This document shows, one piece after another, positions 37,837 through 49,215 of a stretch of 64,000 bases of DNA; the stretch's first letter is position 1, and every line of letters starts with the position of its first letter. The notes under the pieces are model-generated. The model made no database searches, was not told the DNA's origin, and was given only the letters and a program-made list of their open reading frames with translations. Source of the DNA: Daphnia carinata (taxonomy: Eukaryota; Arthropoda; Branchiopoda; Diplostraca; Daphniidae); NCBI RefSeq assembly GCF_022539665.2, contig NC_081336.1, positions 7,974,778 to 8,038,777 on the forward strand, read 5' to 3'. A program made the translations under genes and the position numbers.

Positions 37837-38436
37837 TTTTTCTTGTTTTAAATGTTTAGAGTTAACAATGATACGGAAAAAAGACAATGCGGCCCTTTTG
37901 ATGGAATAAAGAAAACAAATAAACGGCGACCCTGCTATCGAAAGCTATATTTGTTGTTGTTAACACGACAATCGGCACTCGTCGACTGCTGTTCGTTCGC
38001 TCGAGAGTTCACGAAAGTTTAGGTTAGCAACCGCGATTTGGCCGGATAAAACTGGTTAAATGGTTCCTACAATGGGAACGGAAAATGAGTACATCTCAAA
38101 GTCCTTTTCCTCTATCGCTATAGTGAGCAATATTTCGTGAAACACTGCTTTCTCATAGAAAGACTTGAATTTCCATTTGCCCTGCAAAACATGCAGAAAC
38201 TGCAGAACTGAAACTGCCTAACTTTCTATAGCTGTCCTACTCTCTGTATTTGGCTTCTCGTTCAAAAACGGCACGAATAGGTCATTCTCTGATACTGTCA
38301 TAGAAACATAAGACACCAAACAATCCATGCTTTTGGGTTCATTTTGATTGTTATCCAGTCACCCAAGAGCAAACAGGTAAGGGGAAAATTCATTATCCAT
38401 TGAATTTTGAATATTTGCAAATTCTTTTTTACTAGT
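37837..38436. promoter_or_regulatory. Shared divergent promoter region between Gnpda and Amdhd2
   Basis: The 600 bp separate the two start codons, which face away from each other. No other coding sequence is visible. The segment must contain both 5' untranslated regions and promoters. It lacks the long homopolymers that fill the shroom introns. No TATA box in a convincing position was seen for either gene. Confidence 0.65.
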
Positions 38437-40128
38437 ATGAAAAGTGATATTATCCAATTTCACAATTGCTTTATTTTGCGTGATGGGCAAATTATTAAAG
38501 AGGATTTGTGGACCTGCGAAGGAAAAATTGTAGATCCAGAGCCTATTTTCTTCGACAAGAAAGACTATGCTGACATAAAAATTGACTGTCATGGACTTTT
38601 GATTGCCCCTGGGTATATTGATTTACAAGTCAATGGTAACATTATTATATCATAGTTTCATTTTAAGGTGTGAGTTTTAATGTCCTATTTTTTTTGGGCA
38701 GGTGGCTTTGGAGTTGACTTTTCACGAGATAGTGAAACGATAGAACAAGGCTTGGAAGTGGTAGCTAAAGGGCTTTTGGCGTATGGGACTACGTCATTTT
38801 GCCCAACACTTGTCACCTCATCTCCTGAGTTTTATCATCAGGCAATTTTGTCCCATGCCTAGTATTCCTTATGACAAATGTAATTATAAACAATTTCTAG
38901 GTTGTAGGGAAAATAAAGAAAACTCCAGGAAGCTCGAAGGGGGCAGAGATCCTTGGCATACATGTTGAGGGACCATTTATCAATAATGACAAGAAGGGTG
39001 CACATGAGAAAAAATTCATTCACAAGTTTGATCATGTAAGTTATTCATTTTACAGCTTGGATTTCACCTACCCGTAACCAACCTTCTGTACTTTAAAATA
39101 GGGGGCCAATTCTATTGAAGAAGTGTATGGAAAGGATTGGAGAAATATTTCAATGGTTACGCTTGCACCGGAGTTGGAAAATTCAACAGAGGCTATTAAA
39201 CATTTGACTGGCAATGGCGTAACTGTTTCCTTGGGTTAGTTGCTTTTTCATAGTTTCACCGCTGTATAAATGAGACTTTTTACTTTTGAAATCCAGGACA
39301 TTCGATGGGCAGCCTAGTTCAGGGTGAAGAAGCAGTGAGGAACGGTGCTTCCTTCATCACACACCTTTTTAACGCCATGCTACCCGTAAATTCAAATCTA
39401 ACATGTGCCACATCTTCTGGTAGTCAATTTAAATTTTACTTGTTTAATCGACCAAGTTCCATCACCGAGATCCAGGCCTTATCGGCTTGCTGGCATCATC
39501 TAAAGTTCCAATCGGCAAAACCGTTTACTACGGCATCATAGCCGACGGTATTCACACCCATCCTGCTGCGCTTCGCATCGCATACAGAACCCATCCAAAA
39601 GGTTCATACAACTTAAAATCGTTTCGTTGCAAATTCATTAATTTTCTGTTACCTAATGAATTCAGGACTTGTTCTAGTAACGGATGCCATATCAGCGCTT
39701 GGGCTGGAACCTGGCCAATACAAGCTCGGTTACCAGGACGTTGAAGTGAAAGAGAATTGTGCTATGCTATCTGGAACCACAACGCTGTGTGGGGCAATTG
39801 CTTCGATGGACAAATGTGTTCGCCATTTGAAACGGGCCACAGGTGTTTCGATTTTGAAATCGTGCTAACCCAAATAGAACTAAAATATCTATTTTTTTAA
39901 ACATTTTTAGAGTGTTCAACAGTGGAAGCTCTTGAAGCAGCCACTCTTCATCCAGCCTGCGCTTTAGGCATTGAGGGTCGTAAAGGCTCCCTTCTTTTTG
40001 GACGTGATGCAGATTTAGTAATGCTTGATCACGAACTCAACGTCGTTTCGACCTGGATTGCGTCTGAGCAAGTTTACCAGAATCCGGCCGGCTTGGAATT
40101 GATAGCGCAAAGAGTAACGAAGATATAA
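38437..40128 (+). CDS. Amdhd2: N-acetylglucosamine-6-phosphate deacetylase
   Basis: Removes the acetyl group of GlcNAc-6-phosphate to give glucosamine-6-phosphate, the substrate of the adjacent deaminase. Eight exons: 38437-38635, 38702-38841, 38901-39035, 39102-39234, 39297-39385, 39457-39601, 39666-39842, 39911-40128; 411 residues, the usual length. Amidohydrolase metal and catalytic residues are all present: Glu136 in HVEGPF, His204 in GHS, His225 in THLFNAM, Asp287 in VTDA. Introns are 55-75 bp. The intron after 38841 begins CAG|GCAATT, a GC-AG intron: ending there gives the expected continuation EFYHQ-VVGKI in frame, whereas no nearby GT does. The start ATG was chosen because it begins the conserved N-terminal strand; an upstream open frame has no better start. 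Confidence 0.96.
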
Positions 40129-40278
40129 ATTTTTGCCACATCGGTTATCTTGTGGTAAATAGGAATACGTTTAAAAAAACAGATAATTTTTTTCCCATTT
40201 ATTGTATCTAACATTTAAAAGAGTCTAAATGATTAAATGTTAACTAGCCAAAGGTAAAATCCACATATGGAAAAGCAC
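40129..40278. terminator. Shared 3' flank of two convergent genes
   Basis: The 150 bp between the stop codons of the deacetylase (plus) and of short-chain dehydrogenase A (minus) must hold both polyadenylation sites. TTTATT at 40198-40203 is AATAAA for the minus-strand gene. For the plus-strand gene only an ATTAAA near 40232 was noticed, so the two 3' ends may overlap. Confidence 0.5.
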
Positions 40279-41624
40279 TCAGTTCAAACCGCCAAAATTA
40301 GAAATGTCAAGCAGTTGGCAAGACTTTTCCCATAACATTTCCTGAATTTTGCGATTGCAAGCAACTGCTGCTGGCTTGGTCACGTTGGAATCTTCAAAAT
40401 AATTTCCACTCAAATCTTCGATGCCTTGAGATAAGGCAGCATATACGATGCGCTGAGCGCCTTCTTCTGCGGTCTGTGTAGCCAAGAGGTAAGGCAAATG
40501 TAGGAAATGAATAATCTCACTTGATTCTTTCATTAGATTGCTCGTTAACTTGCCTTGAATAGGAAACCGGTGGCGCGGTAGACGTAGTGCGTTAACCAAT
40601 ACGAATCCCATATACTAGTATATATAATTCCAGGGTGAACAGCATAAGGTTTCACGCTTTTGTTGTTACGAGAAAGATGCTCATCCAGAATTTTAGTGAA
40701 CATAATTAGAGCAAGTTTTGAACGTGAATAGGCATACATTGGGTTGTAGAAAGACCTGGATCAAGTGGAAACTTAGGTATCAAAAGAATTATATGTTACT
40801 CAATAAAGGTAATACTTGGATTGAAGATCATTAATGTTGAACCACCCTAACGCCTGTGCCTTTGAAGAAACGTTGACAATTCTCGCTGATTGGCCAGGTT
40901 TTCCAGCAGCCAAGAGTCGTGGCATAAGCAAATGAGCCAACAAGAAATGGCCCAGGTAATTTGTAGCAAATAGCGATTCGAAACCATCTGCAGTCTCGGA
41001 GTAGGGGGAACTACCTTTACCAGCTGAAGTAAGCAGTAGAAAGCACGTTCATCAAATATTTGTAACTGAATTCGTGCAAAACTTTTTTATTAACACCGTT
41101 ATTGATCAAAAGGCTGATAGGAACATCTTTATCAAGAATGGCCTGCGCAAAGGAACGGACAGAATCCATAGATGACATATCCAGATTGATCCATTCTATT
41201 GATCCAGATGGAAGTTTAGCCTCCTGGATTGATTTAAATAACTGTTCTCTACTCGGACCGTCCCTGCAACCTAGTAATGAAAACCTGTTTGGAGCATAAG
41301 GTATGGCGATAGTGACTTAACAGTACCTACCAATAATTACTTTCATCCCAGATTCCGCTAGAATTTTAGCCGTTTCCCATCCAATTCCACGATTTCCACC
41401 AGTGATCACAGCATATTCGTTTTTTCTTGTTAAGGGATCTGTAAGGCAGGAAGTTAAGAGAGTCGTAGTTAGCAATTCACTTTGCTGGACATCACATTGT
41501 AGAGTATTTTACCCTCCAGCGGTCGAATGGAACTCCGAATTTCAAAATATAGGTGATAGTAGCCTTGAATAATCGCTCTAACAATTAGGTAGATATCCAA
41601 GAAATAGTTTCTCCAGGAAGCCAT
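40279..41624 (-). CDS. Short-chain dehydrogenase A, retinol dehydrogenase 11-14-like
   Basis: Six exons: 41624-41513, 41438-41331, 41270-41097, 41023-40816, 40755-40554, 40473-40279; 332 residues. A hydrophobic N-terminal segment suggests membrane anchoring. Classical SDR motifs follow: TGGNRGIG (Thr50-Gly57, NADP binding), INNAG, VNVSS (catalytic Ser about 184/185) and YSRSK (Tyr210, Lys214). Close relatives reduce retinal or oxidise lipid-derived aldehydes and alcohols at the ER, but the substrate here is unknown. The stretch after INNAG (KGSSPYSET) departs from the IMFTPY of copy B. The intron after 40554 starts AAG|GCAAGT, a GC donor, where copy B has GTAAAG. Copy A is a tandem paralogue of the gene at 42385-44005 with identical intron positions and phases. 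Confidence 0.9.
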
Positions 41625-42384
41625 TTATTACAAATTTGACGAACTGCGAGATCGGTCCAGCAACTATTCGACCCCACTACTTGGAGCACGACTGGTCGAC
41701 AGGGCTTTGCCTCTGGGAAGTGGTATCGAATTATGTTTGTTTCCAACCCTCAGTTCGTGAATTTCGAATTTGCTGAGCTTGAGGTGACGATGGTAGTTCA
41801 AGAAACAAAATCAAAAACCGGTCTTGCTGTCAAAGGTGGATCCAAAACGAAATTGAACCATTGAATTTCCCGCTCAAGGGCATTGTTCTTGTTTTTTGTC
41901 TGAAACCTTATATGTAGAATAACCAGTTTTTTTGTTTGTTTACTAGTCATTGCTAGTCTTGCCCAATTCTGACCGAATTGTGTGCGAATATCTTGAAACA
42001 CAAAGTTTCATTGATGGTGGTTAAAACAATCAGTAGTTAACATTAACAGGGGAACGGGAAACTATTTTTTTTTTAAGTAGCAGTAGGGTTCTATCGAAAC
42101 ACTTCGCAATTCTGGGATATTTTCTCGACAATTTTCATGCTTTGGAATTAAACGGCAACAGGTAGTGCAACTGTACTACCGTCGGCAATTGAAGTAATTG
42201 GGAAGCAAAAATAGTTGCTGCAGCTCGACATAAATATTGTAAATCATAAGTAAATTTTCCTTGCTTAATTTAAGTATAGCAGTTGGATAAGATGATTCCA
42301 TTTATTCATTTACCATTAGATTATATCAGCACCAAATAAAATCCTTGTTATTGATCACAGGATTAATAAGAGAAATAAAGAAAA
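41625..42384. other. Intergenic region between the two dehydrogenase genes
   Basis: About 760 bp with no coding pattern. It holds the promoter of dehydrogenase A and the 3' end of dehydrogenase B. TTTATT at 42301-42306 is a likely AATAAA for B. Confidence 0.6.
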
Positions 42385-44005
42385 TTACAAACCCCCAAAT
42401 TTAGAGATATCAAGTAACTGACACGACATCTCCCACAATTTTTGTTGGGTCTCTCGGTTGCGAACCAGCGCTATCGGTTTGACTACTTCGCAGTTTTCGA
42501 AATATTCGCCATTTAAGTCTTCTACTTGCGGCGACAAGGAAAAGTACAAAACACGTTGGGCACCTTGTTCTTCAGTCTGCATTGAAAAGATTATGACAAT
42601 TGTGTTATTGTCTATGCCTTAAGAATTCCAGGTGAACATTAAAGTTTTCTTTACCTTGAACATGAAACCCATTGTGAGGGAAACAAGTTTCGTGTACCAT
42701 GTTTGTGTATACAAATTTGATCTAATAAAGCCTGGGTGAACAGCATAGACTTTCACTGGCTTGTTTTCGCTAGATAACCGCTCATCCAACACCTTGGTAA
42801 ACATAATTTGAGCAGCTTTTGATTGTGAATAAGCACCTACTTTGTTGTAATGAGACCTGAAGTAAAATAAGCAAGTTGTTAGCTCTGCATAAGTAGATCA
42901 TGTTGGACCAAAATCTATGGGTGAATAATTTACTTTGCTTGAAGATCATTGATCTCAAAATGCCCAAAAGCATGAGCTGTTGAGGACAAGTTGATAATTC
43001 TAGCTGGTTGATCTTTAGTTCCAGCAGCCAAGAGGCGTGGCATAAGTAGATGAGTCAACAGGAAGTGACCAAGGTAATTGACAGCAAATTGTGATTCGAA
43101 GCCATCTTTGGTCAGAGTGTATGGTGTAAACATGATTCCAGCTGGAACAGTAAGAACACTGTTAATTCTCCAGAAATTGCATTTGATTCTTAAAGTGATC
43201 AAACCATTATTGATCAAAAGGCTGATGGGCACATTTTTGTCAAGGATGGCCTGTCCAAAGGAACGGACAGAATCCATAGATGACATATCCAGATTGATCC
43301 ATTCTACAGAACCAGATGGCAGGCCAGCTTTCTCAACTGATTTAAGTAGCAGTTCTTTGCTTGCACCATCTCTGCAACCTGTCACAGTATGGTATGTAGT
43401 TATTTAACAACAAAATTATAGTACACTTACCAACAATCACTTTCATGCCATTTTCGACTAACCCCTTAACTGTATACCATCCGATGCCGCGATTGCCACC
43501 GGTGATGACGGCATATTCCTTTTCTCTTTTCAAGGGGTCTGCAACAAAAGGTGATAGTACACAATGTTAAATAGAAATGTTTACGGATATGCATAATATA
43601 TTTTTTTTGACACATTGTTAATCGGGTTCTGCAACTGACACGTCGTTGCTTCACCCAAGAAACTTTCCCCGATATTCTGGTCTGTACTGGAATTCCTCGA
43701 AGGTTTCGTTGGAAAAACTCCACATATCACAGTATAGCCTAGTGTAGCGAATTTTCTCGGCTACCAGTGTAGAATAAACTAGATGTCTCTTTAGTAATTA
43801 CTGTCGAGCCGGAGTAGGGAAAGCTCCTTACAACGGTTTAGAAGAGTGTTGCCTAAACCAACGAAATAACGGCAAAAAAACAAAACACAGTACCTTCCAA
43901 TGGTCGAATGGAACTGCAAGCCTCCGAAAGAAGGAACTTCGTGCTAAGGATTAACATTTTAACAAACATAAAAATATCGACGAAGATATTGCTACAACAA
44001 CCCAT
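42385..44005 (-). CDS. Short-chain dehydrogenase B, retinol dehydrogenase 11-14-like
   Basis: Six exons: 44005-43894, 43538-43431, 43378-43205, 43141-42934, 42856-42655, 42576-42385; 331 residues. N-terminal hydrophobic segment with Cys-Cys near the start (MGCCSNIF), then TGGNRGIG, INNAGIMFTPY, INLSS and YSQSK (Tyr210, Lys214). These are the cofactor and catalytic residues of NADP-dependent retinol dehydrogenase-like SDRs. All exon lengths match copy A except the last, one codon shorter. All introns are GT-AG. The first intron (355 bp) is much longer than the others. Substrate cannot be inferred from sequence; retinoid, steroid or lipid aldehydes are all possible. Confidence 0.92.
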
Positions 44006-45514
44006 TTCTGAAGGCTTGGCGTATGCACGTCCTACTAGAAGACCACTCAGAATACAAGTGATAGCACAAGAATTGAACGGCCCTTCGAGTAGCCTTACCC
44101 TCAGGCTTAAATTGACGAGAGAAAGTTTAGGAGAGACGCTCTCGCTTTCTCTTTTTCTTCTTCATCCTCGTCATGGAGAGAGGCAAGGCGAATAGAAAGT
44201 ATTCGGCAGCTGGTGAGGATATTAAATGGTTATAGGTCTCTGGAAAGCGTAGCGATAAAACTAGCCGCAAGTTAGGCTGTGAAGAAATGTAGTGTTTTCT
44301 GGAGTACGATGTGTGAAACATTCGGTCTTTTTTCTTTCTCTAAATCCATCGAATATAAATATAATACTGAACTAAAGGGAAAAGAGAAAAAAGGTGCGAA
44401 TTAGTAAGATGTTTTTAAACGTCACTCGTCAAGAGTGGAGCAATACCGTACCGTTATTTCAGAAAATTATGATCAATCTTTGATTGACAGCCACAATACT
44501 TCAGAACCTCGTGAACAGTTAACTCTGGCTAAACTATTTTTTTAATGTTTACTTAAGAATACATTTTTTTCATAGCTAAAAAAACTAATAAATAAATTTT
44601 ATTTTTATTACCTGAATGATGTTTGGCAACGTGGGAAAACAATTTCAGGGCAGATATAGCTTCGCTGTACGGGCCAAATCACAAAATAATGTGTTGTGCC
44701 ACGCTCCTGGTGTTATATTCAGTTACGTTGTTCCTGATTTACGCGTGAAATCTAAAAAAAGGTAAAATAAAAATTTCGGCTTTATATCGTTACATAATTT
44801 TTGTTTACAGGGTTTCAATCTTCGACCAAAGTTTTGTTTCAGAAGAAGTAATCGTAATTAGACCAGTGGTAGCATTGTAAATTTGAGATGCCAAGGGTGA
44901 GAGGCCACAAGGCCACGAGGAGAGGAGCGACAGTATCATGGCGGATAAATTTATAAACCGACACCCATGGTTGCTTCCTATGCTATATGAGATGTAGACC
45001 GGACGTTGAAGAGTTCGAGAACCAAAGCATGTGTTTCTTTGGTATTGGTTCCCAACAAAATGGCGAGAAAACAATCATTGGACAGAAAATGAATTGGCAA
45101 TGTGATTGGATTTTAGATTGGAGCCAGTGAACGATGCTACACTGTGCCATGTTCTGTGTTATGGGCCAACTAAAGATTTTGTACTATTCTGTTTTTACTA
45201 ATGGAATAATTGGTCGCTGTTAAGATGTTAAAGGTATGCAATGCCCATGAGGAATTTCTTTGTACTATTTTGAATGTTAACCCAGTGTTAATCTATTTCA
45301 GGGGACCAAGAAGACGAATTATCCGTCACTTTGGTAGCTATGTCGTTACGGGCTTAACTCCAGGACCATTACTAGGGTCATCTCCAAGCTCGGGCTCATG
45401 TACGATGAACCACGTGGTATACTGGCAGTTCCCCTCGAGACCTCGTTGGTGCCTCTGGTACCTGTAACGGGCACACCGTCAAGAAGGCATTTACGTTTGT
45501 GGACGAAGTATATC
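44006..45514. other. Intergenic region left of the inverted repeat
   Basis: Contains the promoter of dehydrogenase B and sequence abutting the outer end of the inverted repeat. A minus-strand frame at 44805-45074 begins with a hydrophobic leader but stops without a splice signal, so it is not called. The segment 45300-45514 has short pieces, in mixed frames, suggestive of a decayed ribosomal protein L35a sequence (see findings). No intact gene is visible. Confidence 0.55.
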
Positions 45515-47105
45515 TCAATGGCACTTGTTCATGGCCAAAATGGTCGCTCTGTAGTTTCTTTATCGTTCGAGGTAATCTTTTCAAGGCTTTGTTGGTTAAA
45601 ATTCAATAACCGTGTTTGTTTTTGTTTTTATAGCAACCGTAGAGAAAGAAGCGCCTCAAGATGGCAAAGATCAATGGCCGAGGATTCGACCGACTTCAGA
45701 TCCGTTTATGATCTTTCCTTCTGGTTCTACGTTTAGTTTATCGTGTAAAACTGGAGCTGCGGCCGCTCACCAGTGGAATGTCAATTGGCGATTACCATTC
45801 GGTTTTCAGAATGGCGACTATGATTTGGCCAAAGTGAGCAATCTTGGCCAGCGTGTCGTTGCGACTTTGGCCAAAGGCAACGGAAACAACTCACACTCGG
45901 ATTATTCCGTGTTGACAATTGCTAACGCGAGCCACTTAGACACTGGCTATTATACTTGCCATAGATCGGATAATGATAGTATTGCAGTTAGGCAATATGT
46001 CTTCATTCAAGGTAATTTTAATATGTAATTAATTATATAATATTAAATAAGAACTATTTTCTTGGTGATTTTGTAAGATTGGAGTGCACTAGTTGCTGCG
46101 CCATTGAAAAAGTATTTAGATTTTGGGCAAAAGGAAGCTCTAATTGACTGTAAGGCAACTCATCCGTCGGTTGAAATTTCTCTCAGGCGGATTAAAGATG
46201 ATGGAACTGCCGTTATGGTGAGGAAATATTATCCTACTATTTCACTTTTTAAAATAATTAATAAAATAATTTAATACCATTGCAGGTTTACCCGTTGAGG
46301 AAGCATGGTGAAAAGGAAGGCGACTGGTCGTATAACCCATTGGAAGGGTTCAAAAATACTAAAATTGTTTCGTGGGAAATGGAAGGAACTTATCTGTGTG
46401 TCGGATGTAAAAAATATCTAGAAGGATCGTCCAGACACCGATCTGAAGCCGTTACTCATGAATTGAATGTTGAAATTCGCGGTATAAGTAAGTTGGAAGA
46501 AAAATTATGACCGTTGCAAATTATATTCTGTTGGCTTAATTTTTTGTTTAAAAAAAAAGGTATTGAACTGACGGTGATCTCGGGTAAGAAGATGGGAACA
46601 GTGTTCGAAGGAGATGACATTCAATTAACTTGCAAGAGTAAAGGATTATTTGTGCACGAAGACATGACATCAGACATGCTAAGCTGGCATTGGACCTCAA
46701 TTGAAAATGAGTCAGTCACCCTGGAATTGGGAAGCCATCTAGTTCCATCCGGAGTAAAAATTGTAAAACAGGCAAAACGGAGTTTTAACGGTTATAGTTT
46801 CGGTCTTTTGACCTGGCAAAACATTTCAGCCGAAGCAGCTGGAACTTATAAGTGCAGTCACGAACAATCGCCCGTCTCTGCTTCCTACATATTGGTCATC
46901 TCATGTATGTAAAACAAAAAAAAAAAACTTAAAATTTGTGGAAACAATAAATAAATATTAATGATGTTTTTTGTTTCTAGCCTCGAGCAATGGAGTGCAA
47001 CAAAAAAACTGTGAAAATCGGTTGGTTTGCGGTAGAGAGAAATTACTCAGCGCCGAATGCATGTGGTTCGTAATTTACGTCGGACTATTGTTGATAATTT
47101 ATTAG
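45515..47105 (+). pseudogene. 5'-truncated copy of the VEGFR-like Ig-domain gene
   Basis: Retains part of the fourth coding exon (45515-45571) and exons 45634-46011, 46078-46217, 46286-46487, 46560-46904 and 46981-47105, with the same lengths and phases as the right copy. These encode Ig domains 3-5 and the C-terminal hydrophobic tail (MWFVIYVGLLLIIY then stop). No stop or frameshift is seen in the retained exons. The signal peptide and Ig domains 1-2 are missing: homology ends inside the exon at 45515, and the sequence upstream is unrelated with stops in frame. Coding differences include Cys versus Tyr in WSLCSFF and Ser versus Cys in the last Ig domain (YKCSHE). It may be a recent pseudogene or a source of a partial transcript. 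AATAAA at 47256-47261 follows. Confidence 0.7.
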
Positions 47106-49215
47106 TCAGCTCATTAACGTCCGGCTGGTTATTTACTGATCGAAAAGAACCCCGATATGTTTTCTCCTCCCTCTACTGTATTATGTACTATCTGTCATTT
47201 TTTTTTTCTTTTAGTTCAACAAACGATATCCTTACGTCTTGTCATTTACGACAATAATAAAACCGTTTACCACAGCTTTTTCCCTTTAGTTTATGGCTTG
47301 GGGAAGTGGCAGTCAACATCTCTTTTGAAAATCTGAACATAATATCGGCAATCCATCCATCCAAAAAATCCATCGGCAATACAGCTACCATCACGTCACG
47401 ATTCGAGAAATACGCAGAATCTAGCGTGAAATAGATTTTAAAATTTTAAATAAAGAGACATATTCTAGAGGTACGGGCTTATTTTTTTACGATTATGGGC
47501 CACGTTACTCGTGGCGTTCGTAGCGGGATGTTTTGGAACCATCCTATACGTCACGATTATGGGGCACGTTACTCGTGGCGTTCGTAGCGGGATTTTTGGT
47601 ACCATACTAAACGGATAACAGATACGGGCGTACTGGCGCTTGGGCTTATTTTTTCGGGTTAAAAATTTTTTTGGCACAAACTGACACTCGTCGGAATTGG
47701 TTGAATATCACAGGATATACTCAAAATTGAATGCTGATTCCGGTAAAATTTAAATTTTTTGTCATTAAGTTAATCGTTTTTGAAATACACCGAGTATTTG
47801 ACGGAATGCTAGCGCGCCAGTACGCTGCAGCGCTAGTGCGATGCTTATTTTGTCGGGCTTATTTTAAAACCTGGCCAAACAGTATTTCCACTAGATGGCG
47901 TTGCAGATTCATCAGCCTCTAGCGTGTGAAATGGAACTTTTGTTACTTTTTGTTGTCATGTGATTCTCATTGTTCACTTTGTTTTTACGTTGACAACGTG
48001 TATTTGAGTTTCCCTCGTCTGAACGGTATCGTTATTTCTGTTTTCTTTGTTGTTTTTACCTCCACCCCTATATCGATGTGCAAATATTGCACTGCTTCAT
48101 TACCTAAACGAAATGTCAACCGTTGCACTTGGGCTTAGAATGAGGTAATATTAACATACTTTTGGAAATAACCATATCTGTTCCACTATCCCCTTAATTC
48201 TGATGGCTGCAAAATTAAGGGGATGGTTTTAAAACATTTGCTTCGATTATTATGTGTGTGGTAGTGATTTGAAGTGGTATACAGGTCGTACCTGAAAACT
48301 GAACTTTAAGAACATTGAAAGGCCATGTTATTTTTAATTAACATTTACTATAGTTTACGTTTGAAACTACGCAGATCTTTTGTAACTTGTGAAGGAGAAC
48401 ATAGTTCATTTTTTAAATTTTCGAAATTTTAATTTTCAGTACAACTTCCGGTTTGAAAATGCCTAATAACTCACTATTTGTTGGTCTGAATGAAAAAAGA
48501 ATCACATTTTCGTAATCCTCGTGAAATTTGGGGTCGAATCCATGTGTCAGTAGGAAATACCCGAAAATCGCGATTTTGGCCAAATTGGACTTTTCGCCAA
48601 AAACAGGTCAAAATAGGTCAGACACACCTTAAATTTTACGCGGATCACGAAAATCATATTCGTTTTGTTGTGGGCCCACTATTTCTGGAAATATAGTCTA
48701 CTTCCGGTCACTTCCGGCAAATTTTTTTTCAACTTCGCAAAAACTAAAAAATGAACATTAATATGCCAAACATTTTAAGCATTTTGATCATATATGAAAT
48801 GGTGTAGTGGCTTCTTTCGTGCTTGTTTTGTTATTTTACTGTTGGTTGATCGCGCGAATTGATATACTTATGACACTACTTCGTTAACGGAGACTACTAG
48901 CATTATGTATCACGCTAATTGGAAGGTATACCTGGTAAATATAGATCATAGCATGAAGATATACCACATACTATTATTATAACCTTATCACGCACGGCCA
49001 TCTGATGTCAGGTTAGCTAGCCTTTTTTCTGTTTTACTGCTATCGCCATCTAACGGTCAGATTTCTAGTTAATTCTCTACATACATTGACATAATATTTC
49101 TGCTGCGTCGCGCGGCTCCTAATATGGTGTGGTTGCAAGGATTTCCTTCAGTGAAAATGAGTAATGCCAGTAGAAACTCTTCATTTCTTCACAAAAAAGT
49201 TTGGCTTAAGAAAAA
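47106..49215 (+). other. Non-genic part of the left arm
   Basis: About 2.1 kb downstream of the Ig gene. Open frames near 47731 and 47926 also occur in the right arm but have no coding-like composition and no relative I recognise. Their conservation is explained by the recent duplication. The segment 48530-48720 is rich in short self-complementary pieces (CGCGATTTTGGCC, CTTCCGGTCACTTCCGG) and may be a repeat element. Confidence 0.5.
47489..47616 (+). repeat. 64-bp tandem duplication in the left arm
   Basis: Two units starting ACGATTATGG at 47489 and 47553, differing by a few bases. Each unit contains the small palindrome CCACG-TTACT-CGTGG or its variant. The right arm has a single unit (about 55670-55730), so the duplication or loss happened after the arms formed. 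Confidence 0.85.

Larger units (their letters stand above)
45515..49215 (+). repeat. Left arm of a 3.7-kb inverted repeat
   Basis: Runs antiparallel to 54053-57699 with near-identical sequence, including introns and about 2.1 kb of non-genic DNA downstream of the Ig gene. Differences seen by eye are scattered substitutions, a 64-bp tandem duplication present only here (47489-47616) and a few small indels. The outer end falls inside a coding exon; the inner end falls in a short A run. Confidence 0.93.

Noticed and set aside
44805-45074. Minus-strand frame with a hydrophobic leader (MILSLLSSWPCGLSPLASQ)
   Set aside because: It looks like a signal peptide, but the frame stops without a donor and no second exon could be joined upstream of dehydrogenase B.
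47731-48138. Two open frames present in both arms of the inverted repeat
   Set aside because: Conservation follows from the recent duplication of the whole arm. Composition is not coding-like and there are no splice or start signals.
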